A stretch of 64,000 bases of DNA from Armillaria gallica (Eukaryota > Basidiomycota > Agaricomycetes > Agaricales > Physalacriaceae): positions 2,914,001 through 2,978,000 of the forward strand of contig JBANDB010000004.1 in assembly GCA_037576215.1 (NCBI GenBank), written 5' to 3'. Made by a program: the position numbers and the translations under genes. Each line of letters opens with the position of its first letter. Positions within the stretch are counted from its first letter, which is position 1. A model generated the notes under the pieces. It searched no databases, was not told where the DNA came from, and saw nothing but the letters and a program-made list of their open reading frames with translations. Shown piece by piece: positions 10,791 through 23,739 of the stretch.

Positions 10791-12314
10791 ATGTCGGACG
10801 GAAACAACGTAGGTTATACTCTGGACGGGCGTCCCAGCGAACCCTTGCCAGAATCGTGGGCTCGTCCTGCGGAAACACGCCGTGTTGGACGTGTAGGAGA
10901 ATGGGGTAGTTCCAGGTAGAATCTCATTATTGAGTATCTGGTGAATGCTCATTATTCTGGCAGCGGGCAGCCCAGTAACAGCTCAAGAGGTAGTGGGAGC
11001 GGGTCAAGGTTTGGTACTCTTAGAGATATCAGCGCGCCATCGATGCCATCACCGCAATCCTTTGGCGGCGGCAGTGGTGGGCGCGATTCAGATGATGACG
11101 ACGAGGATGGCCCAAGCGAAGACAGGGAAAGCTGGTTCGCCGGTGGAGAGAGAAGGTATGTTCTCATCGTCGTCTCGTCGTTGTTTCGGTGTCTCAAATG
11201 GTCGATTTTAGTGGAATATCTATCCAGAATCCCGACCGGGCTAGGGGAGTTCCAGGCGGTAACATGGTACGCGATTTACTCCGTCGAGCTGCCGAGTACG
11301 TCTTTTGGCCAAAATCTCTCTATATTTCTCATACGAAGGGATAGAGCTGGCCCGCCACCTGTGGCGATGGGATCTGAACACAGAGCTAATGTGTTCACTG
11401 GCGGTGGACACACACTAGGAAGTGACGAAGTACCAAGTACTTTCATTCCTGACCCGGACGCTGAGGAAAATGGTACCATTTCTCCATCTTTTTCTATAGT
11501 AATGTCTGAACCGCAGCGTAGATGGCACAGAAGAAACCGCTATTCGCCATCTCACCTTTTGGAGAGATGGATTCACTGTCGAGGATGGCGACCTCATGCG
11601 ATACGATGATCCGAACAATGAACAGATCCTTGCGGAAATCAACTCTGGGTGAGGGTATCTGTCTTTTCGCGTCTACGCGTTCTAATTTATCACGTCCTAG
11701 CCGCGCGCCACCATCTATCCTCAATGTGCTCCCGGGGCAGCCAGTTGAACTCCGCGTTGCTAAGCACACCGATGAAGATTATGTAGCGCCTAAACGTATT
11801 GGCTTTTCTGGGAGTGGTAACCGCCTTGGGGCTCCTGTACCGGGAGGAGACTCTTCACAAGCATCCGGCTCGTCGATGCCAGGAAGTTTTCCGTCCTCCT
11901 CTTCTCCTGCTCCTTCCTCCGAGGGTGCCCGTGAGAGTATCTCTACCAAGTTCGAAGTCGACCAATCAAAGCCAACTACGAGCATCCAGATCCGCCTGGC
12001 TGACGGGACGAGGTATGCTAGCATATTATACATCCAGGTATCATTCGTGTTAAAAATCTATACAGAATGGTTTGCCGCATGAACTTGGCACATACAGTCC
12101 TTGACATCCGCAATTTCATCAATGCGTGAGTGGTGTCCTACTAGTCATTATCGGCTGTTTTGAAATTTGTGACACCACCAGATCTCGCCCTGAAAATCTT
12201 ACAAGGCCGTACTCTATCGGGACGACATTTCCGAATCGCACCCTTGACGACAACACGCAGACGGTTGAGAGCGCGGGACTCTTGAATAGTGTTATCGTTC
12301 AGAGATGGGTTTAA
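10791..12314 (+). CDS. SHP1: Cdc48/p97 cofactor p47/Shp1 (SEP and UBX domains)
   Basis: Spliced as 10791..10915, 10964..11155, 11212..11295, 11345..11472, 11522..11648, 11701..12012, 12066..12125, 12182..12314; frames join perfectly to 386 residues. The protein recruits the AAA ATPase Cdc48/p97 to ubiquitinated or membrane-fusion substrates. The N-terminus has R-IGRV-type GRVGEWG, Gly/Ser-rich linkers and an acidic DSDDDDEDG patch, then ESWFAGGERSGISIQNP. The SEP domain follows with AIRHLTFWRDGFTVEDGDL and INSGRAPPSILNV-PGQPVEL. The C-terminal UBX domain reads TTSIQIRLADGTRMV through the Phe-Pro turn TTFPNRTL to VIVQRW at the end. The first 41 codons lie on a small exon. The N-terminal UBA domain of animal and yeast p47 is not visible in this model, so either an upstream exon is missed or it is a short form. 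Confidence 0.93.
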
Positions 12315-13711
12315 GGGTAATGTCTTGGCAGTTTGCAAATGAAAGTGTATCAAGAATGTCATGTTAATGTATGAATTTGGGTACAGGAGCACGACTTGTG
12401 ATGATCTATACTATAGGAGCAGCGTCGCAACTCTCAATATTAATGCGACCTGTCCATCACGTCTGCCACATAGCACCCGCATTCGTGCTCCATATTGAAG
12501 CAATGATTGGACAGAAGAAAGCGTAATGCGATTTCATCGCTTCTCATGACTTTCATCGAATCTTGTCCTGCGCCAAGTTCCAACTGGCCAGATCGATGGA
12601 TGAAAATAATACGGTATCGGGTGCGGTCCTCCTTTTTCCCAAAGATTGATACGGTGCATTCTATCGCGTTCGAATTTTTATTCCGGCATCTCCTCAAGAG
12701 TGACTAACACTAAAATTCCACTTGTCGGGTTAGCAGACGCTCCACCAACATTCTAACAGTTTTTTTTTCGGCGATGAGGCTGTTAAAGTTAATTTGTCCT
12801 ACATCGCGCATTGTACTCCGCCCTCCCGAGCCCCGACGATATAAAAAGCCGCCTATCTTCATCACATCGCCAAATATCCATCCACCTTTCCAAAGTGACG
12901 CGGCTGTGAGCCAGGCTTCTTGCCACCAAGCACCTTCCCCGGAAAGCTTGCCGGAGACTGGCACCTTGACAAGTTCCTTCATACTTATCAGACTCTATTC
13001 AAATTTTACAGCAGCTTTTTAAGATGATACGTTACTACGCCTCATCGCCAGCAAATCCGGCACGGGAGTTGATGTGTACCAGCGATCGTTGTATTGGCAC
13101 ATCTTCCTGGTCACCGCGTGCTAAAAGACTTCCATAAAGTCAACGTCTGAAAGCCTCGGAATGATCCATTCAGGCAAGAATACACCACTAAAACCCTTGG
13201 ATAATGCTTGGCTAGTATGTGTTTCTCCATGCTTGCGATAGCGGGCCTACGGCTACTGATTGTAATAAAAATCTCAGCTCCGTTGATACAACAAACGCGT
13301 CAAAGCCAAGCAAACATGAGCAGAAGTCCCTTTCGACCTTTTCACGCCAGTTCACTCAAAGAAACCACTAGTCTTAGTGTTGATGCTACCACCAATCCAG
13401 GTTCTTCTATCGAGATGCTGTGGTCACCTTTCACCGAGGTGCGACTCGGAGAGGCCTGAGTTTCAAGTTCAATAGAGACAAAGACACTGTCAATTTAAGT
13501 TTGATAGAGATACGTATGAGATATGCCGACTGAAGCTATGATGAGCAGCGAAAACAAGGTGAGAGAGGTGATTCTCACCCAAGTATTGTACAGACTAATG
13601 GTAATGCTACAAACTATAATAACAGCATGCGATGTGATTGTTATCCGAGTGAAAAAAAGATAGGAAAAGAGATGAATAGGAGGAACGTCATGGGGTATTC
13701 CCCATCACTGA
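12315..13711. other. No supported gene
   Basis: About 1.4 kb. A TATA-like motif (GATATAAAAAG, near 12838) lies on the plus strand but no convincing frame follows. A minus-strand frame at 12710-12982 (90 codons with GAWWQEAWLTAASLWKGG) looks protein-like, yet I cannot connect it to a gene. Confidence 0.4.
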
Positions 13712-14724
13712 CTAGAGGGTTCTTCGACCCTTTGGCAGAGGGCGAGACTTTGGCAGAGGAGGTTGACCCGGTTTACGCTTCGGCAGAAAGATGAGAACAA
13801 GCGACGGCGAAAAAAGACGTGCATGTGACGTACGACGAGCCTGAACTTGCACTGCTGGAATCCTTGAGGCCCTTCCTCGTACCAGTACTGTGGAATGGAG
13901 ATATAAGAATACGTAAACAGACACAAAAGTAGCTCACATCTTCGACCGTGTAAAGGCCATCATATCGATATCCCCTTGAAAATCATCAGCATCAGCGGGC
14001 GATGGGGATAATGTATCACTTACTTATTGGGAGCATGGATGGACTTGCTAGGTCCACGAATCACTCTCACTGGATTTCGGGTCTCTTTGGACCGCTAACA
14101 TCGCTTTTAGTACATGGGCAGATGAGGAGAAGGTAGCGTACTGCGAGAGCTGCATTGCTGGGGTGCTCAAAGGACTGATCTTCAATTTGTTCTCCAGTCG
14201 GTATCTATTCTTGTTTATCAGGGCATATAAATGCGCGAAGAACAATAAACCTACACCAAATTGGCTCCGCTGCCCTCCTTTGTTACCCTGGTTAATACAC
14301 GTTAAGTCACAGAGAAGTCTCACATACCGGTACCAACGTAGATTCTGAAAGATGAAGTAAGCGTTGGAGGAAAACATGTTCACGCGATACTTACAGAACA
14401 TCCCCATGGTCGTCGTCGTCGTAGTATCTGGACGTGCAAATCGAGGAGGCACCCGTATTGGAACTGCCTACTATTCCTGCCGTATGCTGGGTATGTACCC
14501 CAGCATTCGCGCACTCTTTCCTTCAGAGGATGTCAGCACATTAAAGTTTTTTGAAGAATATTGCACACCTGGTATTCCAGTGAGAGCCTACTGGAGAACC
14601 GTCGATGTCTCCAAATTTGTCGTGCTTGACCCACGGGTCCATTTCGTCCATGAACCTCCTGCGCCTGGCAGGTGTAAGTAACAAGACAAAGCTGACATGA
14701 GTAAATAACATACATGGCCTCCAT
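13712..14724 (-). CDS. Stand-alone SRA-YDG domain protein
   Basis: Ten exons: complement(13712..13777, 13834..13887, 13938..13974, 14024..14094, 14142..14204, 14255..14277, 14328..14344, 14395..14520, 14569..14664, 14714..14724), giving 187 residues with every phase matching. Two exons are only 17 and 23 bases long and the first coding exon is 11. The translation is an SRA domain from end to end: FGDIDGSPVGSHW, KECANAGVH, AGI, RYYDDDDHGD, LIYVGTGG, EDQSFEHPSNAAL, NPVRVIRG, KGYRYDGLYTVEDYW, CKFRL, GQPPLP. In UHRF1 and relatives this domain flips out 5-methylcytosine in hemimethylated DNA; in fungi single-domain versions are common and their role is not settled. It has no RING or histone-reading domain. 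Because the exons are so small it is invisible to simple frame scanning. Confidence 0.92.
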
Positions 14725-16611
14725 CTCAGTGGTTGTTAGTATAAATGTGAGTGGCTGGAACGGTGGATGGTGAGTGAAAGAGAATAAGAAGGGACTAATT
14801 AGGTAACGCGTCTTCCCAACGCGGTACCGCGCCCGTCACGTGCGTCGCGGCTTTGTCAGACAATGGCTTTTTCTTCCATTGTTCTTCCATTGTTGAATTT
14901 GTTCTCACCACGACCACCCGCGGCAGTCCGTAAGTAGGTCGCGTGGAACGTAGATCGGGAACTCACATCATTCTCGGTAGATTTTCATCTTTCGGTAGGT
15001 TTCGAGGATTTTCGGTGGATCCAGGATTTCGCATCTGATCATTTTCATTCTCATTCTACCTTCTTAGTATCTACTCGCTGCGTTCTGAGGTCCTCGGCAT
15101 CTGGTCCTGTGGCGGGTATTCTTCTCGTGTATTTCGACTTGAAACACGGCGCGCGACTGACACTGACAAGGAAATCCTTCCACTCCCGCTCTGGCGCCAT
15201 GTACCCCTCCTTCTTAATTCAAAAAAGTATGACTACGCGTCCCGGTAGTTCTTGACTAGATTATTCCTGGCCCTTTTTCTGTGGCTGCCACTGTCTAGTA
15301 TCAAGTATCAAGTGAAGATTGCCGTGATTTTCACTATCATTCTCTGGTTCGAGTTGCGAGCGGGCTTTTCTTATCCCTCGACCTTTAATCAGTATCATCA
15401 AGGCTTTACTGCGGTTCCATGTATAAACTGTGCTGCTCGGATGGACGGCTGATCCACACTTACACTTGCCTCATGGCCGCCACGCCTGCAGGATCCACTT
15501 GTCTCTTGACTACGAGTTCTCAGGTGGTATTTGTTCTTGGGAGGCCTAAAATACTGTGCAAACCTCGGATGGGTAGAATACCGGCCCATCCTGTTGGAAC
15601 TTCGCTAGATATCCCAGACGCGCGCCGGCAGCGACACTCCTCATCGTTGGGACTCGTAAAGTAGTGCTAGAACTTGCGCTGTTCCGGTATGACTTGGCTT
15701 CTTGGCCAAGTTGTGCTTCTTTGACTTCCCTTGTGCTCGTCCCTTGCGGTTCTTGCGCTTTATTAAAGAGGCCCCCCCGTCCCCGCCTGTTGTTGACGGT
15801 CGTACGATGCTTGCCAAAGTCATAAGTGACACATTTGGACTTGAACATGACGACTTAGCCGGTGGGTCAATGCGGACGAAAGGCTATGAAGATATGTCAT
15901 TCGTCGTCGCCGTCGCTTTGAAATTCTCAGTCGGCAGCTGAATTAAAGTTCAGAAACATGCAGGAGCAGGCGCGATTAGGCGCTAGAGGATGGATCGTTA
16001 TATTACTATGTTCACTGCTCTTCCGATGAGTACGACAAGACCTACAAGTTGTACATTCTGGTGAGTAAGATCCACGGATAAATGAGTGCCACAATTCTGA
16101 TCAGATCTATTTGTAAAACGTCAGTGATGAGCGCTGAGCGCAGAGGATCCGGAATCCGCGCACGGTGCAGGGAGACGAACGTAGTGGACGGATATTGTAT
16201 GGACGACGGCATGCCAACGGTCCTTGAAGGGAGCTGATGATCCATCGTGTGGTGATATTAACCACGAGCCTGGCATGAGGTGCACTTTGTCGCACAGTAT
16301 TGTACGTTTTTTTGCCACAAATCGACGTCGGTATCTTGGTACGATTTGTGTGGCACATTACACCGCTTAAGAGATGTAATCATATCGTACACAGACGGAG
16401 GGTACACCGAATTCAATACCCATAAATTACGTCATCGATCAAGATCCAATAATTTGACGGATAAAAGCGGTACACCACTCCTCCATGCACTCTCTGTATC
16501 TTTCCGCTGCTTTCCTTCCTCATCGTCCGCTGTAGCGCTCAGCTCGCTCTATCTCTCGCCGCCAAGCTCAACGTTGAACTCGATACCAGGACCTGCACTC
16601 GATACCAATAA
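14725..16611. other. No supported gene; includes the CDK1 promoter side
   Basis: Several short frames on both strands around 15250-15940, including a Lys/Arg-rich minus-strand one near 15641-15832, but none joins into a protein I recognise. The final few hundred bases are presumed CDK1 promoter and 5' UTR. Confidence 0.4.
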
Positions 16612-18294
<1,683 letters not shown>

Positions 18295-18667
18295 TGCAGT
18301 CATCTCGTTCCGTGCGCCTTGTCCCACTGTTTCTTCATTCGCATTCGTCGGTTCAACATATGTGACTTCCTCCTTTCCCGGAGTTTCTGTTTCTTTCTCA
18401 TCGCATTGCATTTGCATTCATTCATCAAACTTATGCCAACTGTTGCTTGCCATCCACCCACGTACATCAGTTTGTAATAGTATTATCGTTCTGCCAGCAA
18501 GCCTTTGCTTATTATCCTCATTCATACATAATCATCAGGCCAGGACCTCTAAAATACATTTTTATCAATATATACCGAACAATCCGGGGTATTATTTTAT
18601 GCTAGCCCTCAACTAAATACGTGGTATCCTGTCCCGCTTGGTACCTCATTATTGACTGTTTTCAACT
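18295..18667. other. Convergent 3' flank, no gene
   Basis: Between the CDK1 stop and the stop of the DUF6533 gene on the other strand. Likely 3' UTRs. Confidence 0.55.
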
Positions 18668-20248
18668 TCACGGTTCACTATCCTCATCATTGTACTCAAA
18701 CCGTGTTAGCTCGATCTGGAACATATGCAAAGCCCTTTTCTCGGCCATCCCAGCGACGTTGAGAACCAGCCGTGTCACTGTCATGGTGGTCGAACACCAG
18801 ATAAAACTGTTTGTGATCAAAGTCAGTTCCCCCGTTACGCGAGGAGTAGATGAACGCACAATATTCCCAGAAAAATAAGAGAGAGCTGAACAGGGCCGTG
18901 AGCACATAGAGCGGACCCGATGGACAATGTCTTACCGGTGCGACAAAAGATAGAATGAGATTCATTAATCGAAGAACTGAGGCGGCGCTTAGCATGACAA
19001 CGAGAAGACCCAGAGACGTGGCTCAAAGGACTGACCAAAGACAACCTAGGTGAAATAGAAAAGTGATTAGAACGTTGCATTCCATGCGAATAGAGACGTG
19101 AGCTGACCAGAATATACGCGAATCCGTCTCTGTAAAGGATTTTGGTGAAATCATCCTCTAGATATCGAGGTCGGGAGAGCGCGTTCCAGAATAGAGCGGA
19201 AAATATGACAGCTTCGAACGCCACCTAGTAGTACCCAAAAAGGCGTCAGACCGAGATCCCAGGAGAGCAAGAATGTGGCATACTTACCCCTGGTGCCCAA
19301 ATGATTCCGGCCGAGTGGCGCTCTGTGAGCATGCACATTGAGAAAGTGGAATTGAAGTAGACGGACTCTGATAATGGGAACGGAGATAAGCATGAGTCGG
19401 AGGGTCTACCCGCTCTAGGACGCACCGGTGATATGTACAAGGGAGAATGTCAGGCAGACGAGGTTGGCTATCTGGGTAGCCACAAACAGACATGAGGTTA
19501 GGATCATTAGCCGTCCATCTCTATCCCAGAGATTCCATATATGCATAAGGGCCAGGACTGCGTACGACGATGAGAACGGAATCAATACTAAGTGACAAGT
19601 TCGGTTTACAATTTCCTATGGCGATGGTGATGATACCCATGGAGGCCTACAGGTGTACATCAGAGCTAGTCCTGTTCAACAATGGAGACGAAACTTACTG
19701 ATACATTAAACCAGACTTTACAACTGGTCCGTTACTGGTATCAGGTTCGAAGACGATCATGAAAACCAATAAGACTTACAACTAAGGAGCCATCAGTATA
19801 CCATATACTAAACCGAAGGAAGTACCCACCATATCGGAGAAAGTGCTCAGTCCTGTCAGCTCTGCGAAATTCATTCACATGTCAAATCGTTGAATGACCG
19901 TAGACTGATCCTGGAGCAACTTACGGCAGAGGTGGATAAGGACGAAGGCAGGAACGAAATAACGGATGATAAGAAAGAGTGTCTTTGGTAACGTCCATGG
20001 AGCCGTCCATATGAACCTAACTTCCTTGTCGAACGTCAATATGTGGTCGTAGAGCATAAGCTGACCCAATGAGCATCCTAAAGTTCACCGCGTAAATGGT
20101 AAAGTCCAGCTTACCACGTAGCCGGCAACTGTTGAAATACGAACATCAAAATGGAAATACAAGATACGCTTCGAAACAATGACTTACTGCTTGCATATCT
20201 AGACGCATATACATTGAACGCAACGGCGGTGTATTCCTGGGCGTCCAT
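18668..20248 (-). CDS. Membrane protein with DUF6533 N-terminal domain
   Basis: The start is chosen at 20248 (MDAQEYTAVAFNVYASRYA). A following exon holds the domain signature LMLYDHILTFDKEVRFIW, then LPKTLFLIIRYF-P with further helices after it, the order found in DUF6533 proteins. Later exons carry VAFEAVIFSALFWNAL and ILYRDGFAYIL, the pattern of the fifth and sixth helices, and the last exon ends TRLVLNVAGMAEKRA before an acidic tail stopping at 18668. The protein should have about seven membrane helices. Central exons (19230-19860) are hydrophobic but their splice sites are not all fixed. The family is large in Agaricomycetes and has no assigned function. Confidence 0.75.
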
Positions 20249-20802
20249 ATTGGAGTCTGGACGACGACGTCCGGGGCCCGTAGGTGAGCTCCTCACACGT
20301 AGCAGTTAACTAACCGAAGGAAAAAAAGGAAGGCCACATGTTGGACAGACGACAAACCCCATTTATGAACCTCGATGACAAAACTTTTGGTAATTGCTGG
20401 AATTTCCACGGGTCGGGAGACTGGATTGTGGCGTAGGCGGTTTACGTCTTCTATTGTGAGCTCGGTTAACTCTGCATCACTGCGGAGATTTCACAGGGAG
20501 AAATACTCGGAAGTATGACCCTTGCTCAGATTCAGGACACTGAGAATCAGAAGCCTTTGCATTTTTGAAGGAATATTTGCTATAGGTTTGAGTAACGGCT
20601 TGGTGGATGTTCTGAGAGCGCATCTATAGGCTTGACTCACGGTGACTCGAAGAAGTCTTCAGGCAGGGATGTGTGGTGCCTGCAATACGGTTTTGTGTCC
20701 TTGCAAGTGTAGCGATGACAACGTGAACAGGGCTCGGACCGAAATTTCCGAGCGTTTTTAAAGGAGAAGTTGAAGTGGTCTCCATTGAGCTAAGCAGAGT
20801 TG
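20249..20802. other. No supported gene
   Basis: Upstream flank of the DUF6533 gene. Nothing recognised. Confidence 0.5.
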
Positions 20803-20884
20803 TCGGATATGGTGTAACGGCTAACATTGCCGCCTCTCATGGCGTTGGATTATATTGCCCGCGGCAGCTCGTATCCGAACTTTT
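20803..20884 (+). tRNA. tRNA-Glu(CTC)-like gene with an intron but no T arm
   Basis: The acceptor strands TCGGATA (20803-20809) and TATCCGA (20872-20878) pair fully. The D arm with GTGTAACGGCTAACAT follows the Glu pattern. The anticodon stem is GCCGC/GCGGC with anticodon CTC at 20836-20838, and a 20-base intron sits after the base next to the anticodon (20840-20859). After the variable loop AGCT there are only two bases before the acceptor strand: the T arm, which also holds the B-box promoter, is absent. A TTTT terminator follows at 20881. It is probably a pseudogene by a 15-17-base deletion, or an assembly loss of a hairpin. Confidence 0.65.
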
Positions 20885-22487
20885 ACTTGCACACCTGAAA
20901 AATAATTACTTACGGTTAACCGTACGGTGTAGTAGTGCTAAGTGTAACGACTATAGTGTAGGAGGCTAGGAGCATTTCGCCTAGGGCTCCCGCGACTCAG
21001 CACGTCTTGGCTTCATAATATAAATTTAAACGCCCTTGGATATGAAGCAAAGATACAGCTCACAAGTGCCCGCCGCGTGCCGAGGCGTGTACGACCTTGC
21101 TGGATGCTCGCTGTCCCTTTCGAATATGTTTGGATTGCGTGTCATGCTCGGCATACTTCGGCAAGCTATCACGGTCTTCTCCTGATGTCAATGCATTTTT
21201 TCGTCGACTTCTTTGTCTCATTCCTTAGCGTGCACCGTCACCGGCGAGGGAGAACAAATAAATGGTATGTAAAATTTGATGTGAAAATGTCACAACTGAC
21301 CTCGTCCAGCGACGACAGTCTACGGAATTTGGCGACAAATTTACAGTCATCACCCGGTCTTTTGTACACCACTATTCCTTTATACATTTAAATATAGCTT
21401 CTCTTTCTGCTGTGTTATGGTTCCAATTTTATTTTTATCTTACAGAGTACAAAATAGGCCATCATATCACCAGAAAAAATGAAGTTAAGGAGGCTTGTTT
21501 CGGGCAGGAAAAAATCAATAGTGACTGATATGAATTTTGGAAAAACACAAATACAGGATTAGACAAGAGTGAGGGTACTGGGTAGCATGAATTGGTAATT
21601 GAAATTGTTCTAATGGCTATAAGGACATATTTCTCCTGCGGAACCATGGGCCAGAGACTACTCGTTGCGGTGCTATAGGTAAAACAAGCCAGAACCACTC
21701 TCCAGAGCCGTGAGAAATTAGTCCAAATCGGGAAAAGGTCGCCCAAATTTGGCGCACGGAAACCGGTGTACAGAGGTCCCGGTAACCGGTAAATTTGGAC
21801 TTTCATCGAAAATATTCACCATACTATCAAATCACTATGGAATCACCCCAAACTCATAATTTACACTCTTAAATACGTCATTGACATTATAACATACTTT
21901 TCTGGATGAAAGGTGGATGAGGGAGGCTTTATAATCCACCAGAAATTTGCCTGTACAACGGACCGGGTGATGACTGTAATGGGTACCGGCAACGCCCGGT
22001 TCCGGAACGTGAGCTGACTAGGCCCATTTTTGGCTATTTCGATGGCAAATTAAGGTTAATTGCTTCAACTCTTATCAATAGACTCTCCTATCACCTTGTA
22101 AAGCTCCATCCAAGTTTAAGTAATATAGCTGCACCATTTTACCTGGAATAGAACTCCTCTTCACTGTCATACTGCCCATCAACATCAACATCTATGACTT
22201 GTTGCTATTTCATCAGAAGTGTGATGGGCAGCCTTGATCTTTGCGAATTGATATTTTTGCTGCGCAGATCGCTGTTTTGTGGTACCAGAATATTAGAGAG
22301 TTAGAACAATGCCCCATGAAGTGTTCCATATGCTTGAAAGGTGTGCAAAGGCATGAAAAGCAGTGATATGTTTGTTTAGTTCTGTTTGCAGTGCCTTTGG
22401 ACTGCTCATCCAAATGCACCTCGTACAAGCTTCCACATTGCTTGTATCACTTCAAAAAAAATTACAGGATATTATTTTGAAATTAAA
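20885..22487. other. AT-rich gene-poor stretch
   Basis: Low-GC sequence compared with its neighbours, with only scattered short frames. No transposon protein, long repeat or RNA gene recognised. Confidence 0.5.
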
Positions 22488-22600
22488 TACATGTATTCTT
22501 CGGGGCACATTTTTTTTAAAAGGACTTTTAATGCCATAAATGCACTGAAACTATGGTTATACGAGGCCTAAAAAATAAAGTGCTCCGAAGAATACATGTA
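22488..22600. repeat. Short foldback (MITE-like) element
   Basis: Two 21-base arms (22488-22508 and 22580-22600) are inverted copies with one mismatch. The similarity weakens inward through A/T runs, and about 70 bases lie between the arms. Total 113 bases with no coding capacity. No clear target-site duplication is visible beyond a few A bases, so it could be a miniature inverted-repeat element or a stem-forming terminator. Confidence 0.55.
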
Positions 22601-23739
22601 AAATCATCTTCGGAGTAAAAGACTCCTGTAAAAGTAGTCGTGAATCTTCCTCCCTCGAGCTGCAGTAGGTGCATCCATGAAACTGGTATATTTCGGACCC
22701 TGATCGAGATCGCTCGGAGCGCGAATTTTGGCGGGGGTTGCCGGTGCCCAAATTTAATACCTAAACCGTGGTTGCACTTACCCTGGGACATCCAAGAATA
22801 AAAATCAGCGAGCATGCTATTCTTCAAAGAGACATAGAAGAAGTTGGAATTAACGCGTGTCGTAGCTTACATTATATCATGTTGCCGACTCTTGCCGCCC
22901 CTGCCGGATTCCATTATTTACACATGTGAAGCGTGCCGCGTCGCAGCCGCTTATATTACATCATCTTGCCGACTATTGCCGTTAATGCCGAATATCCATT
23001 GCTTACACATATTTACATTTTGCAGTGTCGGATGAGGAAACCTGTGACTGGTGCAATTCCCTACTAATTTAAGCTCTGACGTGATCCTTTCCCTTTGGGG
23101 ATTGCCAGCTAAATTATCGAGGGCAAATGGCAGCATGCTTAACCAGCGAGTTATAGGTCTAGTATTATAGAGAAACTACCCTTTACTTTGCAATTTATTT
23201 GTATTCAACAGAAAAAATTTCTCCCAAGTTATGTCACCGGTGAGTTAAGCCGTGGTTCTCCCCTTCTGGGCCGGAAACGGCCTTTTTTTTTTGTTAAATA
23301 CAAACCAAATGACCAAACCAGGTATTCTGCGCTTTTCCCGGGCATCAGGGGGATCTGCGCCATACAATTATTTGGGGGTCATAAGCGTCAAGATGGGCTT
23401 TGTAAACAAGTATTAACACTCCAAAGTTGAACAAACGCCGCGAAAATATGGATTCAGATAGTGAAGAAGAGTCCTATAACAGATAATTTGGTATAACGTT
23501 GGGCTATATATTGTATTTACACAAATGCACCAACAGCCTTGTATTCATCATCAGAATAAGGAGCATGAGTGGTGTCGAAGGGATTCGAGATGAAATCAGT
23601 CTATTCATCGCTTAGTCAGTGCATAATTTCCTGATCCAGGCTGCACCTCACCATAGTAGAATACCGTGTAAAAAACCCCTTGAAGGCTTGGCGAGGTGAA
23701 ATACCGGCAGCTAACCCCCCGGAGATTGTTCCCTCAACT
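22601..23739. other. No supported gene; contains a diverged tandem repeat
   Basis: Two related blocks of about 65 bases (22862-22927 and 22949-23012), each with TTGCCGACT-TTGCCG and ending in TTACACAT, suggest an old tandem duplication. No gene seen. Confidence 0.4.

Noticed and set aside
12710..12982. Minus-strand frame with a tryptophan-rich start
   Set aside because: Looks protein-like, but there is no family match, no splice partners and no clear start context.
14364..14681. 105-codon plus-strand frame
   Set aside because: Antisense to exons of the SRA-YDG gene, which has far better support.
15546..15848. Minus-strand Lys/Arg-rich frame as a possible ribosomal protein
   Set aside because: No ribosomal-protein motif can be followed over its length, and frames on both strands are equally open.
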